From NCBI GenBank assembly GCA_965203345.1, contig CBDBCK010000028.1:1054001-1118000 (forward strand): a stretch of 64,000 nucleotides of DNA, in the 5' to 3' direction. How positions within the stretch are numbered: the first letter of the stretch is position 1; every line of letters starts with the position of its first letter. Positions 1-9,090 of the stretch are shown here, in pieces. The position numbers were made by a program, and so were the translations under genes. Source of the stretch: CBDBCK01 sp965203345 (GTDB lineage Bacteria > Chloroflexota > Dehalococcoidia > Lucifugimonadales > Lucifugimonadaceae). The notes under the pieces are model-generated. The model saw only the letters and a list, made by a program, of their open reading frames with translations. It ran no database searches and was not told where the DNA came from.

Positions 1-3
1 TGA

Positions 4-32
4 TTACCATCTGTAGAGATAGGAGATATAAT
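4..32 (+). promoter_or_regulatory. Putative sigma70 promoter of the D-glutamate cyclase-like gene
   Basis: A TATAAT hexamer at 27-32 has a TTACCA at 4-9 (4 of 6 matches to TTGACA) with a 17-bp spacer. Transcription would start near 39, about 40 bases before the ATG at 80. The consensus match is visible; use in the cell is inferred. Confidence 0.45.
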
Positions 33-79
33 GGCTGTATCGTGCTTTCGGTAGCCTCTTTCTTAACTAAAGGGATCTT

Positions 80-928
80 ATGAGTCAAATCGAGGATATA
101 ATACTACAAGATGATCGCCGCTCAATATCAGGCCTGCGTCCCTATTTAAGTGCCGATTTCGTCGATCAAGCAGCTACGATGCTAGGCGAAAGAAAAGGTC
201 GCGTCTTCATCGCTACCGGGTTTTATATACTTTCCTCTGGCTCTCCGGAAACGGACGGTCCGCCAGGTGCACTTGCACTCGCTTTAGCATTGAGGGAACT
301 CGGAAGTGAACCGATATTTGTAACCGATTCCTACTCGTTAAACGTCGTTAAGTCGATAACTGACACAATTGAAGTGGTGGAGTTTCCTCTGACTTCTCAT
401 TTAGATTCCGCCGATTTTGCAAACTCGCTTATAAAAACCTATACTCCCTCGGCTCTTGTATCCGTAGAACGTGTCGGACTTTCTGTAGACGGTACTTATC
501 GCAATATGCGCAACCTGGACATATCGAAGTATACGGCGAAGCTAGATCATCTTTTTGACCAACATCCTTTCTCTGTGGGTATAGGTGATGGCGGCAACGA
601 GATAGGTATGGGAAATTTCCACAAAGTCATACCTGAAATTGAGGGGTTGCACCCGAACCCTTCAGTAACAACGGTTACACATCCTATAATCGCATCCTGT
701 TCTAATTGGGGAGCATTTGGTCTTGTCGCTGCTCTTTCTATAAACAGCGGACGTGATCTGCTACCTTCTTTAGAGCAGGCTGAAAAGTGGATAGAACTTT
801 GCGTTGAAGCAGGGGCAGTAGATGGTGTTACTGGAAAACGTAAGGCGTGGGTGGACGGCAAACCACCTGAAGAGGACGGGGTCTGCCTTCGAGATCTTCA
901 TGCTCTGCTAAAGGAGAAAAAAATATAA
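80..928 (+). CDS. DUF4392 / D-glutamate cyclase-like C-terminal domain protein
   Basis: This 282-residue protein looks like a stand-alone D-glutamate cyclase C-terminal domain (DUF4392 family). The signature is a glycine- and acid-rich loop GIGDGGNEIGMG at residues 167-178, with an N-terminal TGF...DGPPGA stretch (residues 46-64) and SVERVG at 128-133. In mammals the related enzyme converts D-glutamate to 5-oxoproline, but bacterial members are largely uncharacterised and the substrate here is unknown. The ATG at 80 follows an AAAGGGA ribosome site. No signal peptide or membrane segment is seen, so it is probably cytoplasmic. It stands alone, convergent with the coxM gene. The family call is good; the reaction is inferred. 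Confidence 0.8.
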   Translation: MSQIEDIILQDDRRSISGLRPYLSADFVDQAATMLGERKGRVFIATGFYILSSGSPETDGPPGALALALALRELGSEPIFVTDSYSLNVVKSITDTIEVVEFPLTSHLDSADFANSLIKTYTPSALVSVERVGLSVDGTYRNMRNLDISKYTAKLDHLFDQHPFSVGIGDGGNEIGMGNFHKVIPEIEGLHPNPSVTTVTHPIIASCSNWGAFGLVAALSINSGRDLLPSLEQAEKWIELCVEAGAVDGVTGKRKAWVDGKPPEEDGVCLRDLHALLKEKKI

Positions 929-1075
929 AGTCGGTGTTATAAAGAACGACTTAAGCAGGGCAAACCACCTTGCTCAAGCTTTGATTGTTGAGCCCTGTAA
1001 AAAGTCAAACTATCTCGACGTTGAGTTAATATTAACTAAATAGGTTGTAGAACGAGATCTTTAGGTTGGATGAGT

Positions 1076-1966
1076 TTAGTTGAGAGTGTTTTGAGCTCTC
1101 TCTGCGGCCTTTGCAATAGACCTTCTGACGAACACCTTTGTCATTGCTTCTCGATATTCAGCCGAGGCGTGAATATCGTCGTTGAACTCCCCTGTGTACT
1201 CTGCAGCAGATAAGGAAGCTATCTCGTGTATTACAGTGTCTGATGGGGTTTGTCCCACTAAGGTTTGCTCTGCCTTCAAGGCCCTCCTGGCCCAGGCACC
1301 TACTCCGGTGATTCCGATCCTAGCTCTTGAGCACACACCTGAAGCGTCAAGAGTTATCGCTGTTGCCACTCCTACTAGAGCGTAGTGTGACGCCTTGTTC
1401 TCTAACTTCATGTACGCGCATCCAGTTCCGGGAGGTAGGAATGGCACCTTGATACGGGTGAGTATCTCGTTTGGATCTAAGGCGGTGCTCATAAATCCTA
1501 CAAACATATCCTCCGCGGACACAGTTCTGGATACACCTGAAGCGACTATGCACATTTGTGCTTCAAGGACTAAGGCAGCGGCGGTAGAATCTCCAGCAGG
1601 ATCAGAATGGCATATTGCGCCTCCGATAGTACCCCAGTTACGCACTTGCACGTCGGCGACTTCGGATACAGTTTCAGCGATAAGTGGAGCGCGTTTTCTT
1701 ACTATCTCTGACTTTTCTAGTTCATGATAAGTGGACATCGCTCCTATATCTAACATGCCATTATCAGATATGCCTCGCAGTTCGGCTATGTTTTTTAGAT
1801 CAATAAGAGCATCTGGTGCGGCCAAACGCAACTTCATGACTGGTATCAGGCTGTGTCCTCCTGCCAATATCTTTGCGCGTCCTTCGTAACCCTCAAGTAA
1901 ACGGAGAGCTTCATCAATGGTTGATGGAGCGTGATATTCGAACTTTTCTGTAGAACCTGTGGTCAT
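1076..1966 (-). CDS. coxM: Molybdenum hydroxylase FAD-binding (medium) subunit, CoxM type
   Basis: This 296-residue protein is the FAD subunit of a xanthine dehydrogenase / CO dehydrogenase-type molybdenum hydroxylase. It passes electrons from the 2Fe-2S subunit to FAD. Visible are the FAD-binding ILAGGHSLIPVMKLR stretch (about residues 34-48) and the second FAD loop TIGGAICHSDPAGD (about 113-126), then the CO_deh_flav C-terminal domain. It is the last gene of coxS-coxL-coxM, 51 bp after coxL, with an AGGAGG-like ribosome site before its ATG. Length fits the family. The physiological substrate is unknown. Confidence 0.9.
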   Translation of the reverse strand: MTTGSTEKFEYHAPSTIDEALRLLEGYEGRAKILAGGHSLIPVMKLRLAAPDALIDLKNIAELRGISDNGMLDIGAMSTYHELEKSEIVRKRAPLIAETVSEVADVQVRNWGTIGGAICHSDPAGDSTAAALVLEAQMCIVASGVSRTVSAEDMFVGFMSTALDPNEILTRIKVPFLPPGTGCAYMKLENKASHYALVGVATAITLDASGVCSRARIGITGVGAWARRALKAEQTLVGQTPSDTVIHEIASLSAAEYTGEFNDDIHASAEYREAMTKVFVRRSIAKAAERAQNTLN

Positions 1967-2017
1967 TTTGAAGACCTCCTTATATTACGGGCGCCCGCGC
2001 ATGCTTGATAATAACTG

Positions 2018-4357
2018 TCAGGTGGTTTTGGCTTCGTTTATCACTCTCCAGACGCGTTCAGGTGTAAGAGGCATGTCAATATGACGTACCCCTAGATGTT
2101 TAAGGGCGTCAACCGCTGCGTTTATAATCGCAGGAGAAGCAGCTATAGTTCCAGCCTCACCTGCTCCTTTTACACCCAGTGAATTAACAGGAGAAGGTGT
2201 AACAGTTCTGTAAGTCTCAAAGCTGGGCATATCTTCTGCGTTTGGTACTGCGTAGTCCAGCATGGATCCTGAAAGCAACTGACCGTCATCGCTGTAGACA
2301 GCAATCTCTTGTAAGGCCTGCCCGGCGCCTTGCGCTATCCCCCCATGCACCATTCCATCTACGATCATAGGGTTAATTACGTTCCCTATATCATCAACGG
2401 CGATATACCGTGTAAGAGACGTTTGACCCGTTTCTGGGTCGATATCAACTACGGCTATGTGAGTTCCAAACGGCCACGTGAAATTCTCTGGATCAAAGAA
2501 GCTAACCTCCTCTAGGCCGGGCTCCATTCCCTCAGGCAGGTTCGTGGCAGCGTATGCTGCTCCCGCCGCCTCTACCAGAGATACTTTCTCGTCTGGCCTG
2601 TCTTCGGCGAAAAAAGACCCGCTATCAAATGCTACAGCATCAGGGTCCACACCGAGTTGATGCCCGGCTATACGCTTAGCCTTTTCCTTTACCTTCTCAA
2701 GACTCATTACAAGGGCTTGACCCCCTACCGCTACCGAGCGACTGCCAAAAGTACCGGTACCGAATTGCTGTCGATCAGTGTCTCCATGAACAACATCAAT
2801 ATTATCCATAGGGATGCCCAAGGCTTCTGAAGTGATCTGTGCAAAGCTCGTCTCGTGTCCCTGGCCATGCGGTGAAGTGCCCGTGAACACAGTAACTGCG
2901 CCTGAAGGATGCACGCGCACGGTGCTAGATTCCCATAGACCGGCGCCTGCTCCAAGTGAGGCTGCAACGGCTGAAGGTGCCATGCCGCATATCTCTATAT
3001 ATGTGGAGAAACCTACTCCCAAGAGGCGGTTTTGATCCCTGGCTTTATCTTGCTCTTGCCGGAAGCCGTTGTAATCAAACACCTCAAGTGCCTTGTTGAG
3101 AGCTCCTTCATAGTCGCCGGAGTCGTAAGCTACACCAGTGGCAACCGTTATTGGTTCCCTAAAAGGTGATATGAAGTTCCTACGTCTCACTTCCACCGGA
3201 TCCATATCTATCTCTGCTGCAAAAAGATCCACAAGCCTTTCCACTACGTAAGTAGCCTCCGGCCTACCCGCGCCTCTATATGCATCCACGGGAGTAGTGT
3301 TTGTAAATACCCCCTTCACTTCGCAAGACATATGCTCAAATTTATACACTCCCGACAACATCAGTCCAAACAGAACGGTAGGTATACCGGGAGCAAACGT
3401 GGAAAGATAAGCTCCTAAATTGGCGTATATGTTTGCTTTGAGGCCTATTATTTCCCCATCTCTGTTGCCTGATATCTCAAGATCGGATATATGATCCCGA
3501 CCATGAGTCGTCGTTAAGTAATTCTCTTGTCGTGATTCTACCCATTTGACAGGGCGCTCTAACAATTTGGTTACTATACCTGTTATTACTTCCTCTGCAT
3601 ATAGGTACAATTTGCTACCGAATCCGCCACCTACGTCAGGTGCTACCACTCGTACTTTATGCTCTGGGTGGCCGGTTACGGCTGAAAACAGAAGACGTAC
3701 TAGATGCGGTATCTGAGTGGAAGTCCATATAGTTATTCGGTCGTTACCCGGGTTGTAGTCAGCAACTACGCCGCGTGTCTCCATAGCGTTGGGTATCAGT
3801 CTTTGGTTAACCACGCGCTGTTCAACTATGACTTCAGCATTTTGCTTTGCTGTTTCGTAGTCTCCTCCACTTACTTTCCATACGAATGAGACGTTATCGC
3901 TTGCTTCCGAATGCACAGTAGGCGCGTTCTCTTTGGTAGCGACTTCAGCGTCTGCTACGGCGTCTAGGGGTTCGTAATCGGTATCTACCAACCGAACGGC
4001 ATCTTCTGCCGCTATCCGACTCTCGGCTACAATCACTGCAACAGCGTCTCCTACGTATCGCACCTTCTCAAAAGCTAAAGGTGGATGTGGAGGTGCTTTC
4101 ATATCTTCCAGAACCCACCCGACGGGTAGACTGCCCAGCTGTTCCTGAATATCGGCACCTGTGAAAGCTGCCCTGACTCCTGGAGCAGCAGCCGCTTTTG
4201 AGACGTCTATCCGCTTTATTCGGGCATGAGCATAGGGACTCCGAGCGAAAGCCATATACAACATCCCTGGAAGTTGCAAATCATCCGTGTACCGACCTCT
4301 CCCCGTTATAAGAGCAGGGTCTTCTCTCCTTTTTACTGATTTGCCGATAGTGGTCAT
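2018..4357 (-). CDS. coxL: Molybdenum hydroxylase large subunit, CoxL form II
   Basis: This 779-residue protein is the molybdopterin-cytosine-dinucleotide subunit of a xanthine oxidase family hydroxylase. Domain order is a/b hammerhead (about residues 18-125) then the Mo-cofactor binding domains. It carries GGGFGSK at 243-249, AYRGAGR at 359-365 and the catalytic glutamate in GAGEAG (near residue 734). Form I CO dehydrogenase has AYxCSFR at the active-site loop, so this is form II. Form II enzymes have not been shown to be efficient CO oxidisers, and the substrate may be another small heterocycle or aldehyde. The ATG overlaps the coxS stop by 4 bp (ATGA), showing translational coupling. Confidence 0.93.
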   Translation of the reverse strand: MTTIGKSVKRREDPALITGRGRYTDDLQLPGMLYMAFARSPYAHARIKRIDVSKAAAAPGVRAAFTGADIQEQLGSLPVGWVLEDMKAPPHPPLAFEKVRYVGDAVAVIVAESRIAAEDAVRLVDTDYEPLDAVADAEVATKENAPTVHSEASDNVSFVWKVSGGDYETAKQNAEVIVEQRVVNQRLIPNAMETRGVVADYNPGNDRITIWTSTQIPHLVRLLFSAVTGHPEHKVRVVAPDVGGGFGSKLYLYAEEVITGIVTKLLERPVKWVESRQENYLTTTHGRDHISDLEISGNRDGEIIGLKANIYANLGAYLSTFAPGIPTVLFGLMLSGVYKFEHMSCEVKGVFTNTTPVDAYRGAGRPEATYVVERLVDLFAAEIDMDPVEVRRRNFISPFREPITVATGVAYDSGDYEGALNKALEVFDYNGFRQEQDKARDQNRLLGVGFSTYIEICGMAPSAVAASLGAGAGLWESSTVRVHPSGAVTVFTGTSPHGQGHETSFAQITSEALGIPMDNIDVVHGDTDRQQFGTGTFGSRSVAVGGQALVMSLEKVKEKAKRIAGHQLGVDPDAVAFDSGSFFAEDRPDEKVSLVEAAGAAYAATNLPEGMEPGLEEVSFFDPENFTWPFGTHIAVVDIDPETGQTSLTRYIAVDDIGNVINPMIVDGMVHGGIAQGAGQALQEIAVYSDDGQLLSGSMLDYAVPNAEDMPSFETYRTVTPSPVNSLGVKGAGEAGTIAASPAIINAAVDALKHLGVRHIDMPLTPERVWRVINEAKTT

Positions 4358-4842
4358 TTGACCCCTCCGTTCATTTTCTCTGCCGCGAACTTAACCGCCT
4401 CAACAATGTTGTGATATCCGGTGCATCGGCACAGGTTGCCCCGCAAGCCCTTCCTTATTTCCTCATCAGAGGGTGAAGGTTTTTCATTTAGAATCTCCAC
4501 GGCACTTATCATCATGCCAGGTGTGCAAAAACCGCATTGAAGGCCATGTTTCTCCCAGAAAGCCTGCTGGATAGGGTGGTACTTCTCACCTTGTTTAAGA
4601 CCTTCCACCGTTACAATTTCTGAAGAGTCCGCTTGTACTGCAAACATCGTACAAGATTTCACGGCTTTACCGTCTACAAGAACAGTACAAGCTCCACAGA
4701 CGCTCGTATCGCAGCCAATATGGGTGCCAGTCAAGCTTAGTTCATCCCGTAAATAGTTGACAAGTAAAGTGCGGGGTTCCACTATGGATTCGTGTGATTT
4801 GCCGTTTACGATTATATGTATTTTGTTATTTTCTGTACTCAT
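4354..4842 (-). CDS. coxS: Molybdenum hydroxylase 2Fe-2S (small) subunit, CoxS type
   Basis: This 162-residue protein holds two [2Fe-2S] clusters. The plant-type ferredoxin cluster uses C44, C49, C52 and C64. The C-terminal four-helix domain uses the CGFC motif at C103/C106 and the CRC motif at C138/C140. All eight ligands are present, so it should be functional. It leads the coxS-coxL-coxM operon with a GGAGG ribosome site 7 bases before the ATG. It carries electrons between the molybdenum centre in CoxL and FAD in CoxM. Confidence 0.95.
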   Translation of the reverse strand: MSTENNKIHIIVNGKSHESIVEPRTLLVNYLRDELSLTGTHIGCDTSVCGACTVLVDGKAVKSCTMFAVQADSSEIVTVEGLKQGEKYHPIQQAFWEKHGLQCGFCTPGMMISAVEILNEKPSPSDEEIRKGLRGNLCRCTGYHNIVEAVKFAAEKMNGGVK

Positions 4843-4867
4843 AGGCTAACCTCCAATGTTTAAAGCT

Positions 4868-4897
4868 AGTATAGCAGAATTATGAATGAACGAGCAA
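4868..4897 (-). promoter_or_regulatory. Putative promoter of the coxSLM operon
   Basis: Read on the minus strand, TATACT (4868-4873) is preceded after an 18-bp spacer by TTGCTC (4892-4897). The transcript would start about 20 bases before the coxS ATG at 4842. Position and sequence are reasonable for a housekeeping-sigma promoter; there is no direct proof. Confidence 0.4.
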
Positions 4898-4918
4898 GCC
4901 AATCACTTAATTTAAATG

Positions 4919-5959
4919 TCAAACGAGCTGGTATCCTCGCAAGAAGTCGTACTTGAGGAGAAGGCTGTTCACGGTTTCAATTTGTTCATCAGTCCAAAAA
5001 CCTTTTATGAAATACCTAGAGTTAAGTGAGGATTTTATTTGTGAAGAGCAGTACTCAACGTAACCTTCTGGACAGTCTAAGTTGAAAAATGTAAGGATAG
5101 TGCGTATATTACTGTTCATATCTTGGATCAGATCCTCATAGCGAATATCTAAAATGTCCCATTTTCCAGAATCTTTTATTGTTTGTATATTTTCAAAGTA
5201 GTTGGCATATAAGTTTATCTCTGTACTCAGACTTATCTTCATCTTGTGCAATGACTTTTCTTGTATATAGGTTTCATATAGTGTTTCTATATTAGCTTGC
5301 TCTCCAAAGATGTCGGTGAAATTGTTTCGCAAAAATTGAGTACTGATCATGTCGAAAGGATTACGTATAATATGCAGGAATTTTAATGTATAATTCCTGC
5401 GATAAAAATCTCTAAATACATCTAACAGATTGCTATCTTTGTTCATAGTTGGTATCAGTGATTTTGTAAATAAACCACCACTTTTGTCTCCTAATACTAA
5501 AATCTCAGACTGAGAGTATTCATTTGCAGACTTGAAATTAGCTGTATATTTGTATCCAAATTGTTCAAACCAATTTCCTTTCCTATTTGCTGAATCCAAG
5601 AAAATTTCATACATAAAAATTCTATTTATTTGCTTCAAAAAAAACCGTCTTAAAAATTGGTTTCTAGAAAGAAATTCTGTTTGTTTTACTGGCCACTGAT
5701 ATTCATGAGCTATGGCCATGTTTGGATGAGCGTTGAGCAATGTTCCTACAAATGAATGGCCACTTCTCATATAGCCTAGAAATAAACAAAAGGTGTTTAT
5801 TGAGTTCAATTTTGAATAGTTATTCCTATCAATTATTATTTTCTTGATTATATAAATATACATCAAAATCTTATGGATGATTCTTGAACCTTTTATAAGT
5901 TCATCCAAGTTAATATACTTATTACCGAAACTGTTATTATTATGCCTTTTGACTTTCAA
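4919..5959 (-). CDS. Sulfotransferase family protein, copy 1
   Basis: About 346 residues, with the PAPS-dependent sulfotransferase fold. The 5'-phosphosulfate loop is GYMRSGHSFVGTLL (residues 62-75) and the 3'-phosphate-binding motif is the R-N-P-F-D-x-I-S segment at 199-206. Such enzymes move sulfate from PAPS to a carbohydrate, lipid or small-molecule hydroxyl; the acceptor here is unknown. The first in-frame start is a TTG without a good ribosome site, so the N-terminus (residues 1-45, basic and hydrophobic) is uncertain. Base composition is far more AT-rich than the flanking cox genes. It is a diverged tandem paralogue of the next gene, 96 bp away. Lateral acquisition is likely but inferred. 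Confidence 0.82.
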   Translation of the reverse strand: MKVKRHNNNSFGNKYINLDELIKGSRIIHKILMYIYIIKKIIIDRNNYSKLNSINTFCLFLGYMRSGHSFVGTLLNAHPNMAIAHEYQWPVKQTEFLSRNQFLRRFFLKQINRIFMYEIFLDSANRKGNWFEQFGYKYTANFKSANEYSQSEILVLGDKSGGLFTKSLIPTMNKDSNLLDVFRDFYRRNYTLKFLHIIRNPFDMISTQFLRNNFTDIFGEQANIETLYETYIQEKSLHKMKISLSTEINLYANYFENIQTIKDSGKWDILDIRYEDLIQDMNSNIRTILTFFNLDCPEGYVEYCSSQIKSSLNSRYFIKGFWTDEQIETVNSLLLKYDFLRGYQLV

Positions 5960-6055
5960 TTTATTTTTGTGTATTGTTATGTAGTGTGTAAAGATAATCG
6001 ATTGTAGTATACTTATCAGACTGTCTCTATTGTATTTTCCAACTTACCCTATACG

Positions 6056-7099
6056 CTATTCAAACGAATATCCTGTCAAAAAAGCATGTTTAGCGATCGT
6101 ATTATTTACAGTTCTAATCTGTTCTTCCGACCAAATATTTTCTATGAGGCGTATAGATCTGCGAGCAGGTCTTGTTTGTAAAGAGCAGTACTCAATATAC
6201 CCTCTTGGACAATCTACTTCGAGAAATGTGAGGATATTCCGTATACCACTATCTATATTTTGAACAAAATCTTCATATCTTATATCTAAAATATCCATAT
6301 TCCGAGATACTCTTATTTCATCCATGTATTGAAATAAGCTGGCAGATTCCTTTATTACAAGCTCCAAAGTTTTGATGTTGTCCTTTAAACAAGCTTTTTT
6401 AGCTTTATAAATTGTTTCTATATTTTCATTTGCCAGTTTAGTATCTTTTTGAGAAATTCTTCGTAAAAATCTAGTACTGATCATATCAAAGGGATTACGT
6501 ATAACATGAAGAAATTTTATCTTAAAATCTTTTTGATAACAATCTGTGAATATGTCTAAATAAGGACGCTTTAAAATTTTCGACTTTAGTGACTGTTCAA
6601 GTATACCTCCGTATTTGTCTCCTAATACAAAAATCTTGTATTTATAATACTCTTCACTACTTTTGAAGTCGGATGAATATTTATATCCGCGCTGTTCAAA
6701 CCAATTTCCCTTCTTTTCATTCGAGTCTTTGAGAACTTCATATGCACACAGTTTGTTTATTTGGTTAGAAAGGATCTTTCCTAGGAGGTTATTTTCAATG
6801 AAGATTGATGTATGTTTTTGTACCCATTGATATTCATTAGATATGGCGATGTTAGGATGTGAATTGAGCAATATTCCAACCAATGTATGGCCACTCCTTG
6901 GGTAGCCTATAAATAAACACAAATTATTAATGCTGTTTAGCCTCGAGAATGTTTTTCTATCAAATATCATTATCTTGACTAATTGCTTTATCACTTGAAT
7001 AGGGTTCAGAAACCTAATAATTATTCTTTTTCTCTTGTAGGACTCCAATCTCATAGAATCACTGAGGCTTTTAGCTTTACTGTGATTGTGGACTCTCAT
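6056..7099 (-). CDS. Sulfotransferase family protein, copy 2
   Basis: This 347-residue paralogue of the adjacent sulfotransferase keeps the PAPS loop GYPRSGHTLVGILL, a matching HPNIAISNEYQW segment, the middle KKGNWFEQ block and the R-N-P-F-D-x-I-S 3'-phosphate motif. The shared block order over the full length shows a tandem duplication followed by substantial divergence. An ATG start is used, with a basic N-terminus. The region is strongly AT-rich with many AAA/ATA codons, unlike the rest of the window. With its neighbour it sits between coxSLM and coxG, which are usually closer together, so the pair looks inserted. Acceptor substrate is unknown. Confidence 0.82.
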   Translation of the reverse strand: MRVHNHSKAKSLSDSMRLESYKRKRIIIRFLNPIQVIKQLVKIMIFDRKTFSRLNSINNLCLFIGYPRSGHTLVGILLNSHPNIAISNEYQWVQKHTSIFIENNLLGKILSNQINKLCAYEVLKDSNEKKGNWFEQRGYKYSSDFKSSEEYYKYKIFVLGDKYGGILEQSLKSKILKRPYLDIFTDCYQKDFKIKFLHVIRNPFDMISTRFLRRISQKDTKLANENIETIYKAKKACLKDNIKTLELVIKESASLFQYMDEIRVSRNMDILDIRYEDFVQNIDSGIRNILTFLEVDCPRGYIEYCSLQTRPARRSIRLIENIWSEEQIRTVNNTIAKHAFLTGYSFE

Positions 7100-7314
7100 G
7101 ACAATTCTATTTTATCTATGCTGAGCAATTTGGGGCAAAGATTTGCTGTCTAATCTACCCAGTTGCAACGAAAAGCTTGTGTGTTCAAAGAATCTTTTAT
7201 TTAGCATCCTGTATAATATGGAAGCTAATACATTACTATATTGATGTTTTGAGAATCATATATCAGATGGTACACTAAATTACTAGAACCGTCAACTCTT
7301 TCTGGAGATTGTTT

Positions 7315-7782
7315 ATGAAGCTGTATTACGAACTTACGATTCCTCACTCCCCCGAATATGTCTGGGACTTGCTGGATGATAAAGACTTTATTAGTAGCTG
7401 TATACCTGGTCTAGATCATATGACGGAATCGGAGGATGGGGTGTTTGACGTCAAAATGAATGTGGGTATAGGAGTGTTGCGTGGAAAATTTTCAGGGACT
7501 ATAAGAGTTGTTGATAAGCGGAGGCCAGACATATACAGGATGGCTATAAAATCCTCAGGTCTAGGCGGTTGGATAGAAGAGGACGTCACTATATATTTGA
7601 AACCCTTCAGCTCTCCAGGCACAGAGGGTTCTTATGTGTCTGTAAGGGGGAATGCTAATGTCGGTGGGATGCTTACAAGAATAGGGCAGAGGTTTATGAA
7701 TAATGCTTCTACTTCACTTATGGAGCAGTTTTTTAATAATGTGCAAGAACAGATAAAAAGACGCTCACCTAGTTCGGATTAG
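7315..7782 (+). CDS. coxG: CoxG-family SRPBCC protein
   Basis: About 155 residues of the CO dehydrogenase subunit G (CoxG) branch of the SRPBCC / START-like fold. The N-terminal MKLYYELTIPHSPEYVWDLL, followed by D-x-x-x-I-S-S-C-I-P-G-L, is typical, and the protein ends in a basic tail. In characterised cox clusters CoxG helps attach the enzyme to the membrane; a role as a ligand- or quinone-binding accessory is also possible. I start at the ATG at 7315, which has GGAG 7 bases upstream, rather than the TTG at 7309. It is divergent from the sulfotransferases and 2.5 kb from coxS. It may still serve the CoxSLM enzyme. Confidence 0.85.
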   Translation: MKLYYELTIPHSPEYVWDLLDDKDFISSCIPGLDHMTESEDGVFDVKMNVGIGVLRGKFSGTIRVVDKRRPDIYRMAIKSSGLGGWIEEDVTIYLKPFSSPGTEGSYVSVRGNANVGGMLTRIGQRFMNNASTSLMEQFFNNVQEQIKRRSPSSD

Positions 7783-7847
7783 GATAACGACAATCCTGTT
7801 GCGGTTTGTACCCTCTCCGTTACGTATTACTCTGACGACTCTTCACT

Positions 7848-7881
7848 GTCAGTTTATCCTTAGGGTCAGTTTATCTTTAGG
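7848..7881. repeat. Two tandem copies of a 17-bp unit
   Basis: GTCAGTTTATCCTTAGG (7848-7864) is followed at once by GTCAGTTTATCTTTAGG (7865-7881), with a single mismatch. It lies in the gap between the convergent coxG and MFS genes and reaches nearly to the MFS stop. It could be a replication-slippage product; no function is evident. Confidence 0.8.
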
Positions 7882-7884
7882 CAC

Positions 7885-9090
7885 TTAACGTATTCTAGAT
7901 GTGTCGCGCATAAAAAAGATGGCGACTAATGCACCGAATAGACCTATTCCTACAGCGACGAGGGCAGCCAGGCTTAAGGATGTGGTTTGGGCTATTGCAC
8001 TTATACTAAGAGGTCCTGCCGATGCCCCTCCGTCAGTAATGAGACGCCAAACACCTATGAAATCACCTGGATTTTCCTTGGGTGCAAGGTCTCCACTCAT
8101 TGTGAGGATAAATCCGCTGGTCAAACCGTTGCCTACTCCTCCCAGCACAGCTGCAAACAGCATAAGTCCGAACCCGTCCGCGAAGTAGAGAACAGCCATG
8201 CTGGAAGCGAGCAGCAGGAAAGCAGGCACAGCTGTGAATTTCCTTCCTAGGTTGTCCATAGCGAATCCGGAAATTGGAAACATCAAAGTGTCAGCGACTC
8301 CGGATATGGAAAGAATAGTGCCTATATCACTTTCACTGAGGCCTATCGCTTTGCCCCATAGGGGAAAAATTTCCCTCATTTTGCGCTGAAACTGCAAAGT
8401 TACGGCGACCATGGCCGCAGGCACTAGAACTCTCTTGTTGCCATGCAAGAATGTCTTGAACCCATCCATGATCCCGTGTCTCTTCTGTTTTATCGACACG
8501 ATTTGAAGATTCCTTGAGGTGTAGAGTACTATGACAAGTGTTACAACAGCTAAGCAAGCCTGTATAAAAAAAGGCGCCCGTACGTGGATAAACTCGGCGG
8601 CGAACCCTCCGGCGAGTGGGCCTACTATAAAGGCCGTACGTCCCACTCCTCCGAATACCGCGGATGCTTTGCCCCGGCTTGAACTTGGAATTGTCAGTGC
8701 CATGTAAGTGAAACGAGATATACTCCATAGAGCGAAACTACCGCCTGCCAAAATTCTGGTTGCAAAAAGCACCCAGTAGTTGTTGCTAAAACCTGCACCT
8801 ATAGCAGCTATCATAAACAATAAAACGCCTATGATCATAGAGTTACGTAACCCTAGTCTTGAAGCTAACATCCCCGCGGGAACATCAAATACCATAGTCC
8901 CGAAATCTTTCGCACTGACTACAAGCCCGGCGAGTACAAGAGACGCCCCTAACTCATCTATAGAGAAAGTAGGCAGAGTAGGCAAAATTACAGCCTGTCC
9001 CATCATAAGCAGGAAAGCTGGTATATAAACCGTGAGGATTATGCTACGAATACGGAAATTTTCTGGAGTATCTCTGTTGGATAAGGTCAT
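7885..9090 (-). CDS. Major facilitator superfamily transporter
   Basis: This 401-residue protein has about twelve hydrophobic segments in two halves of six. A loop 2-3 motif (GMLASRLGLRNSM region) is typical of the major facilitator superfamily, drug:H+ antiporter-like branch. It should be an integral inner-membrane secondary transporter. The substrate cannot be read from the sequence. It starts at an ATG and is convergent with coxG. The upstream gap to the divergent sulfurtransferase (305 bp) must hold its promoter. No operon partners. Confidence 0.88.
   Translation of the reverse strand: MTLSNRDTPENFRIRSIILTVYIPAFLLMMGQAVILPTLPTFSIDELGASLVLAGLVVSAKDFGTMVFDVPAGMLASRLGLRNSMIIGVLLFMIAAIGAGFSNNYWVLFATRILAGGSFALWSISRFTYMALTIPSSSRGKASAVFGGVGRTAFIVGPLAGGFAAEFIHVRAPFFIQACLAVVTLVIVLYTSRNLQIVSIKQKRHGIMDGFKTFLHGNKRVLVPAAMVAVTLQFQRKMREIFPLWGKAIGLSESDIGTILSISGVADTLMFPISGFAMDNLGRKFTAVPAFLLLASSMAVLYFADGFGLMLFAAVLGGVGNGLTSGFILTMSGDLAPKENPGDFIGVWRLITDGGASAGPLSISAIAQTTSLSLAALVAVGIGLFGALVAIFFMRDTSRIR

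Noticed and set aside
2018..4842. True CO dehydrogenase (form I)
   Set aside because: The active-site loop reads AYRGAGR, not AYxCSFR, so CO oxidation cannot be assumed.
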